Below are positions 59,157 to 64,000 of a stretch of 64,000 nucleotides of DNA, one piece after another. How positions within the stretch are numbered: the stretch's first letter is position 1; each line of letters starts with the position of its first letter. The DNA comes from Natrinema ejinorense (GTDB taxonomy: Archaea; Halobacteriota; Halobacteria; Halobacteriales; Natrialbaceae): the NCBI RefSeq assembly GCF_002494345.1, contig NZ_NXNI01000001.1:1984001-2048000 (forward strand), in the 5' to 3' direction. The notes beneath the pieces are model-generated. The model did not search any database. It was not told the DNA's origin and was given only the letters and a program-made list of their open reading frames with translations. A program made the position numbers and the translations under genes.

Positions 59157-59251
59157 AGGTGGATCAGTGGCCGGTGGGCCAACCGTACCCGGAATTTCGG
59201 ACCACCGGGCCTAAAGCCTTTGCTATAGATTACCAAGGATCTTTCGTGAAG

Positions 59252-59377
59252 AATGGACATCCATTGAAGAATATGTATGGAAGATCATTACTATTGGTAC
59301 GAAACGCGTTTATAATTGTCCGCATTCGTCCGGCCCGCTCACGTCTCAGCGGTTCGATCGGCGATACATTTTATATC
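59252..59377 (+). promoter_or_regulatory. AT-rich control region of the E2-OsmC gene
   Basis: The 242-base gap before the E2 gene is distinctly AT-richer than its surroundings. It contains the inverted repeat AATGGA-CA-TCCATT (59252-59265), a possible operator, and a TATA-like ATTTTATATCC (59367-59377) centred about 27 bases before the ATG at 59399. No gene was found in it. Confidence 0.5.
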
Positions 59378-59398
59378 CATTTCATGCTACTCAATCCC

Positions 59399-61219
59399 AT
59401 GGGTTACATCGTTCGGATGCCGAAACTCGGGCTCGAGATGGAACGCGGGACGCTCCTCGAGTGGGCGATCGACGAGGGCGATTCGATCTCCGAAGGGGAC
59501 CCGATCGCCGAAGTCGAGTCGGAAAAGAGTATCGCGGAGGTCGAAGCTCGCGAAGACGGGGTGTTGCGACGGACGTACCTCGAGGCCGACGAGACGGTAC
59601 CGCCGGGGACGCCCATCGGGATCGTCGCGGCGGCCGAGGTCGACATCGACGAGCTCGAGGCCGAAGCGACGGCTGACCTCGAGGCCAACGTCGAAGTTGC
59701 CGACGAGTCCGAACCCGAACCGGACGAGCGCGCGGCCGATGCGGCCGCAAGCGGACGCGAAGCCAGCGCCGGGGGCGAGGCGACGGACGACGTCAAAGCC
59801 TCTCCCCGCGCTCGGGACCGGGCGGCGGAACTGGACGTCGAGTTGGCGGCCGTCGAAGGAACCGGCTATCAGGGATCGATCACCGAGGACGACATCGAAC
59901 GAGCGGCCAGCCAGGGCGCGGGCGCTGGTGAGCCGGACGCGTCGCCGCGAGCGCGCAGCCGTGCCGAAGAACTCGGCGTCGACCTCGCGAACGTCGAGGG
60001 GACCGGCTATCAGGGATCGATCACCGAGGACGACGTCGAGGCGGCCGCGGCCGAAACCGGTGGAACGAGCCGGACGGTCGCGGACGAACGGCCGTTCAGC
60101 GGGATGCGCCGGACGATCGCCGCCCGCTTGAGCGAGAGCTATCGCGAGGCCGTCCACGTGACCGTCCACCGCGAGGCCGACGCCGAGGCGCTGCTAGCTG
60201 CCGCCGCCGCGGCGGACGAAGCCCTCGAGACCGATGTGTCGGTCCAAGACCTCCTCCTCCGGGTCGTCTCGGCGACGCTCGCGGACCACCCCGCGTTCAA
60301 CGCGACGTTCGAAGACGACGTCCACCATCTCTGGGAGGAACACAACCTCGGGATCGCCGTCGACATCGAGCAGGGACTGATCGCGCCGGTGCTTCCTGAC
60401 GTCGAGAGCAAGTCGCTGACGGAACTCGCCGACGAGCGACGGGCCCTCGTCGACCGCGCGACGAGCGGCGATTACACGATGGACGATCTGCAGGGTGGGA
60501 CGTTCACCGTGACCAATCTCGGCGTCCTCGGCGTCGAGGCGTTCGATCCGATCATCAACCCGCCGCAGGTCGCCATCCTCGGCGTCGACGCCATCGCCGA
60601 GCAGCCGACCCGCGGCGAGGACGGCCTCGAGTGGCGACGGCACCTCCCCTTCGATCTGACGTTCGACCACCGGGTCGTCGACGGCGCGGACGCCGCCCGC
60701 TTCCTCGAGACGCTCGTCGACTACGTCGAGAATCCGTGGCCGGTCCTTCCCGAGGACGTCGCCACGGCGGCGGATCGAGCGGGCGAACGCGGGACCACCG
60801 GCGAAGCCGAGACGGAGATGCCCGGCCGGTCGGTCACCGCAACGAACCCCGACGGAATGCGGGGTCGTATCGAGGCCGGCTCCTTCGAGTGGATCTACGA
60901 CGAACCCGAATCCAGCGGCGGCACAGAGACCGGCCCGACTCCGGTCGACGTCGCCCTCGGCGGCCTCGCCTCGTGTCTCTCGCTGAGTACCAGATTCCAG
61001 GCGCGCAAACGCGACATGTCGGTCGACGAGATCCGAGTCGATGTGGACGCGACGCCCGAAGAGGGAACAGTCGAGGAGATTGCGGCGACGATCCGACTCG
61101 AGGCCGACGCGGACGACGAGACGATCGACCGGCTCGTCGACCTCGGCGAACGGGGCTGTCACGTCTCGCAAATGCTTCGGGAGGACCTGGAACTCGACCT
61201 CTCCTGGGAGCGCCTCTGA
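59399..61219 (+). CDS. Dihydrolipoamide acyltransferase (E2) fused to an OsmC domain
   Basis: 606 residues. An N-terminal lipoyl domain has the lipoyl Lys43 (ESEKS). Two peripheral subunit-binding domains follow (about 135-169 and 182-216), nearly identical in protein and with a 33-base identical DNA segment. The catalytic acyltransferase domain ends with DHRVVDGADAARFL (His424, Asp428). The last 130 residues are an OsmC/Ohr-like domain with the expected Cys pair, Cys526 (GGLASCLS) and Cys587 (ERGCHVS). The start at 59399 fits the lipoyl domain and TATA box. E1 components lie at 62.8-64 kb; no E3 is in the window. Confidence 0.92.
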   Translation: MGYIVRMPKLGLEMERGTLLEWAIDEGDSISEGDPIAEVESEKSIAEVEAREDGVLRRTYLEADETVPPGTPIGIVAAAEVDIDELEAEATADLEANVEVADESEPEPDERAADAAASGREASAGGEATDDVKASPRARDRAAELDVELAAVEGTGYQGSITEDDIERAASQGAGAGEPDASPRARSRAEELGVDLANVEGTGYQGSITEDDVEAAAAETGGTSRTVADERPFSGMRRTIAARLSESYREAVHVTVHREADAEALLAAAAAADEALETDVSVQDLLLRVVSATLADHPAFNATFEDDVHHLWEEHNLGIAVDIEQGLIAPVLPDVESKSLTELADERRALVDRATSGDYTMDDLQGGTFTVTNLGVLGVEAFDPIINPPQVAILGVDAIAEQPTRGEDGLEWRRHLPFDLTFDHRVVDGADAARFLETLVDYVENPWPVLPEDVATAADRAGERGTTGEAETEMPGRSVTATNPDGMRGRIEAGSFEWIYDEPESSGGTETGPTPVDVALGGLASCLSLSTRFQARKRDMSVDEIRVDVDATPEEGTVEEIAATIRLEADADDETIDRLVDLGERGCHVSQMLREDLELDLSWERL

Positions 61220-61249
61220 AATCGGGGGAACGGCCCGTTTGGCGGTCCG

Positions 61250-61759
61250 TTACTCCGGGTACGTCCGGTCCGGCTCCGGCATCGCGTCGACGTTCGCCCC
61301 GGTCTCGAAGATCGCGCCGTTGAGTTCGTCGGCGGTATCGAAGTACCAGAACTCGGTGCCGCCGTAGTTGCCGCTCTGGATGACCGGCAGTCCGGCGTCT
61401 TCGAACTCCTCGACGACCGCGTGGGGATCGTCGACGGCGAAACAGGCGACGTGGTGGAGCCCTTCGCCGTGGTCCTCGAGGTGATCCGTATAGATACTCG
61501 GCCCCTCGAGCGGTTCGATCAGCTCGACCATCGTCTCGCCGAGCTGGGTAAGCGCGAGCACCATCGAATACTCGTGGGACTCGCCGCGGTAGGTCCGGTC
61601 GGTGAGCGTCGGCGGCTCGAACCGGTACACCTCCCACGGGCCGACCCCGAGGATCGATCCGAACCGGTCCATCCCGTCGTCGATATCCTCGACGACGAAC
61701 GCGACCTGGGACAGCTCCGGAACCTCGACGTCTACTTGTGGAATGGTATCGTACACCAT
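61250..61759 (-). CDS. VOC-family protein (methylmalonyl-CoA epimerase-like)
   Basis: 169 residues of the glyoxalase/vicinal-oxygen-chelate fold. LSQVAFVVEDIDDGMDRFGS and HGEGLHHVACFAVDDPHAVVEEF are the paired metal-binding strands (His, Glu); the layout follows methylmalonyl-CoA epimerase-like proteins. Substrate unknown. It converges with the E2 gene and lies before the AcoX-like gene, so a role in branched-chain or acetoin-type metabolism is possible. The ATG at 61759 is used. Confidence 0.8.
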   Translation of the reverse strand: MVYDTIPQVDVEVPELSQVAFVVEDIDDGMDRFGSILGVGPWEVYRFEPPTLTDRTYRGESHEYSMVLALTQLGETMVELIEPLEGPSIYTDHLEDHGEGLHHVACFAVDDPHAVVEEFEDAGLPVIQSGNYGGTEFWYFDTADELNGAIFETGANVDAMPEPDRTYPE

Positions 61760-61826
61760 TGTAACGACCGCCGCTACCACGACGTCGAAGTAGTACTTTG
61801 TGTCGGCTGGATGTGACCGACGTTCC

Positions 61827-62840
61827 CTAGCGCTCGTCGATCCCGGCAGCCCCGAAGCCGCCGACCCGTGTGCCCCGCTCGAGGGTCGCGTCGACGTCGA
61901 CGAGTCGCGGCCCCTCCGGGACCGGCGTCAACTCGACCGTTGCGTCGGTGAGTTCGAGTTCGCGCTCGCCGTCGGCACCGACGACCCCGTCGGGGACGTC
62001 GAACGAGACGGACTCGCCCGGCTCGAGTCGGGCACACGACGTGACACCGATCGTCGCCGTGACCCCCGGCGCGACGATCGCGCGGACGGATCGGGGCGCG
62101 TCCGCCGGCTCGGCGAGGCGAACGGCGACGCCACCGGGCTCGGCGGGCGAAAGCGGCTCGAGGCTGCCTGCGACGGCCGGCAGCCCGATGTCGTCAGGAT
62201 GCGCCTGCGAAACGACCCCGCCGCGGAGATCGGTCGGGTCGAGCAGCGCACGGGTCCCGATGAACGACCGCGAGGAGACCTCGACGGCCGCGAGCCCCGT
62301 CAGCCGTCGCTCGCCGGTCGGCGTCTCGGCGCGCGCCTCGACCATCCCGTGTCGCGTGGTCACCGTTTCGGCCGGGACCGTCCCGGTCGCGATGAGCGCT
62401 GCCGCCGCACCCGCGACGGTACCGTCGACGGCCGACGGGACGACGTTGTTCGTCCCCGTCGAGACCGCGACCAGCGGGACGTCGCCGAGTTCGAGCGCGG
62501 CGTCGCGGGTCGTCCCGTCGCCGCCGAGGACGACAGCGACGTCAGCCGCGTCCCGAAATCGGGCCGCCGCCCGACGGGTGTCTTCCGCGCTCTCCTCGAT
62601 CGGTATCTCGAGCCTCGCTGCCTCGATGTCAGCGGGAGCCTCCGTGACCGCGTGGTCGGCGATTCCCGTCCGGTCGGGCATGATCAAGACCTCGAGGGGC
62701 TCGCCCGCGACGGTCAGCCCGTCACAGACGCACTCGGCGACCCGGCGCTTCGCGTAGTTGTCGACGACGCTCGCGCCGCCGGTGAGCCGGCGGATGTCGC
62801 GGCCCGCAGCGGGGTTGACGATCAGTCCGATAGTCGCCAC
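61827..62840 (-). CDS. NAD kinase-like protein (AcoX-type)
   Basis: 337 residues. It starts IGLIVNPAAGRDIRRLTGGA and has VAVVLGGDGTTRDAAL, the GGDGT signature of the NAD kinase/diacylglycerol kinase superfamily. Genes of this type (AcoX) are often found in acetoin or 2-oxoacid dehydrogenase operons, with unknown function. It lies 12 bases after the E1 beta gene on the same strand, and so fits that pattern. Confidence 0.85.
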   Translation of the reverse strand: MATIGLIVNPAAGRDIRRLTGGASVVDNYAKRRVAECVCDGLTVAGEPLEVLIMPDRTGIADHAVTEAPADIEAARLEIPIEESAEDTRRAAARFRDAADVAVVLGGDGTTRDAALELGDVPLVAVSTGTNNVVPSAVDGTVAGAAAALIATGTVPAETVTTRHGMVEARAETPTGERRLTGLAAVEVSSRSFIGTRALLDPTDLRGGVVSQAHPDDIGLPAVAGSLEPLSPAEPGGVAVRLAEPADAPRSVRAIVAPGVTATIGVTSCARLEPGESVSFDVPDGVVGADGERELELTDATVELTPVPEGPRLVDVDATLERGTRVGGFGAAGIDER

Positions 62841-62852
62841 GTGGTGACCCCG

Positions 62853-63854
62853 TTATGCGATCCGCTCGATCGCGGCTCTGACGTCGTCGCCATCGGGCAG
62901 GACCTCCTGCTCGAGTGGCGGACTAAACGGAATGTGCGTATCCGGCGTGCCGACCCGCTGGATCGGCGCGTCGAGGCTGAAGAACGCCTCCTCCTGAACG
63001 CGCGTGGCGATCTCCGCGTGAGTGCCATACGACAGGGGGCTCTCGTCGGCGACGACCAGTCGCCCCGTCTTTTCGACGCTCTCGACGATCGTCTCGGTAT
63101 CGAGCGGGTACAGCGAGCGCGGGTCGATGACCTCGATGCTGACATCCCCCTCGAGGGAGTCGGCCACGCCGAGGGACTCGCCGACGAGTCGCTGGGTGGC
63201 GACGACGGTGACGTCCTCACCCTCACGTTCGACGGCCGCCTCGCCGATCGGGACCGTGAAGTCGTCGTCGGTCGGAACCTCGCCCGACTGCTCGTAGATC
63301 ATCTTGTTCTCGAAGACGAACACGGGGTCGTCAGACCGGATGGCCGCCTTCGTCAGCCCCTTCGCGCTCGCGGCGGTTCCCGGCGCAACGGCTTTTAGCC
63401 CCGGGAAGTGTGCGATCCAGGTGTGAACCGTCCCCGAGTGCTGGCTGGCAGCTCCCATCCCGCCGCCCTCGGTGGTCCGGACGGTGACCGGCAGTTCGGC
63501 CTTCCCGCCGAACATGTAGTGCATCTTCGCCATCTGATTCATGATCTGTTCCATCGCGACGCCCGCGAAGTCCGAGAACATGAGTTCGACGACCGGCCGC
63601 GTGCCGGTCGCCGCCGCGCCGGTCGCCGCGCCCATGAAGCCGGCCTCGCTGATCGGCGTGTCCCGGACCCGTTCCTCGCCGAACTCCTCGAAGAGGCCGC
63701 TGGTCACCTCGAGGACGCCGCCGAAGAGACCGACGTCTTCGCCCATCAGGTAGACGTCCTCGTCGCGCTCGAGTTCTTCGCGGAGCGCCTGGCGGATCGC
63801 CTCCCGTACGGTCATCGTCTCGGTCTCGAGTTCGAGTTCTGCCTGTGCCGTCAT
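62853..63854 (-). CDS. 2-oxoacid/acetoin dehydrogenase E1 beta subunit
   Basis: 333 residues. Transketolase-like domain MTVREAIRQALREELERDED with MGEDVGLFGGVL, the ThDP region ISEAGFMGAATGAAATGTRP, and the C-terminal domain VIDPRSLYPLDTETIVESVEKT. It pairs with the E1 alpha gene, which overlaps its start by four bases. Whether it acts on pyruvate, branched-chain acids or acetoin cannot be told; the AcoX-like neighbour hints at acetoin. Confidence 0.92.
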   Translation of the reverse strand: MTAQAELELETETMTVREAIRQALREELERDEDVYLMGEDVGLFGGVLEVTSGLFEEFGEERVRDTPISEAGFMGAATGAAATGTRPVVELMFSDFAGVAMEQIMNQMAKMHYMFGGKAELPVTVRTTEGGGMGAASQHSGTVHTWIAHFPGLKAVAPGTAASAKGLTKAAIRSDDPVFVFENKMIYEQSGEVPTDDDFTVPIGEAAVEREGEDVTVVATQRLVGESLGVADSLEGDVSIEVIDPRSLYPLDTETIVESVEKTGRLVVADESPLSYGTHAEIATRVQEEAFFSLDAPIQRVGTPDTHIPFSPPLEQEVLPDGDDVRAAIERIA

Positions 63855-64000
63855 CGGTGGTCACCTCCGTTCGCTCCGCCGTCGGTACGCGCGACGTTCG
63901 CAAAGCGGTCGAGTTCCGGCGGCCGGTCGGCGAACATGTCCTCGTAGGCCGCGCTCGGTTCGGGCGAGTCCGTCTCCTGTGCGTACTCGACGGCGTTTTC
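63851..64000 (-). CDS. 2-oxoacid/acetoin dehydrogenase E1 alpha subunit, C-terminal end
   Basis: Partial gene running off the window: 49 residues plus the stop. The end reads SAAYEDMFADRPPELDRFAN, the usual E1 alpha tail, and is followed by the overlapping start of E1 beta (ATGA). The frame is open across the edge. The N-terminal ThDP-binding part is outside. Confidence 0.85.
   Translation of the reverse strand, partial: ENAVEYAQETDSPEPSAAYEDMFADRPPELDRFANVARTDGGANGGDHR

Noticed and set aside
61800-63398. Plus-strand open frame of 532 codons opposite the AcoX-like and E1 beta genes
   Set aside because: Arg/Asp-rich shadow without any recognisable motif.
1-64000. CRISPR arrays, tRNA or rRNA genes
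   Set aside because: No regularly spaced repeats and no cloverleaf or rRNA-like sequence were noticed on reading; a covariance-model scan was not possible.

Overview
The window reads as chromosome of an extremely halophilic archaeon (class Halobacteria). The DNA is GC-rich with strong G/C third-position bias, proteins are acidic (Asp/Glu-rich, few Lys), and many genes start a few bases after a TATA-like box at about -27, as in leaderless haloarchaeal transcripts. Marker genes fit: archaeal AdoMet synthetase, class I HMG-CoA reductase, PyrI, F420-dependent enzymes, KorAB, HTH_10 (Bat-type) regulation, Tat lipoproteins and a cytochrome oxidase subunit I-III fusion. No rRNA, tRNA or CRISPR array was seen.

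Layout. 1-10 kb: a partial MFS transporter, mat, a CYTH protein, an FKBP/SlyD isomerase with a Met/Gly tail, a RecA-like protein without the Walker lysine, pyrBI, and a Q/G/R-rich phasin-like protein. 10-30 kb, all minus strand: a respiratory island. It comprises a PaaG-like enzyme, a Bat-type regulator, tungstate/molybdate uptake (wtpAB) and mobB. Next comes a seven-gene operon for an exported type II molybdoenzyme (catalytic subunit, four-cluster Fe-S subunit, TorD chaperone, heme b subunit, HEAT protein, unknown protein, Mrp-DUF2249 fusion). Last is a five-gene operon for a heme d1 enzyme (CuA-cytochrome d1 fusion, two NirF-like propellers, a NirJ-like radical SAM enzyme, a HemA paralogue). 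30-42 kb: metallo-beta-lactamase-fold proteins, a methyltransferase, a glycosyltransferase, an AT-richer islet beside a dead IS6-type transposase, an amidohydrolase and HMG-CoA reductase. 42-56 kb: a histidine kinase, small membrane proteins, cytochrome oxidase, NpdG, NosL and an Lrp regulator. 56-64 kb: KorBA, then a 2-oxoacid dehydrogenase set (E1alpha, E1beta, AcoX-like, and an E2 fused to an OsmC domain).

The most striking system is at 23.5-30.2 kb. A Tat lipoprotein joins a complete CuA domain (His143, Cys184, Cys188, His192, Met195) to a cytochrome d1 propeller that keeps the heme ligand and both catalytic histidines of NirS. Its operon carries heme d1 synthesis genes. I infer a nitrite reductase in which a copper electron-entry domain has replaced the cytochrome c domain of classical cd1 enzymes, fitting organisms that use little cytochrome c. 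With the upstream molybdoenzyme (probably a nitrate reductase, not proven), Mo uptake genes and NosL, the window suggests nitrate/nitrite respiration by an unusual route.

Other notable items: a roughly 86-bp palindromic element present twice, each time over the stop codon of a minus-strand gene; an E2-OsmC fusion with a recently duplicated subunit-binding domain; and two frameshifted small membrane-protein genes.
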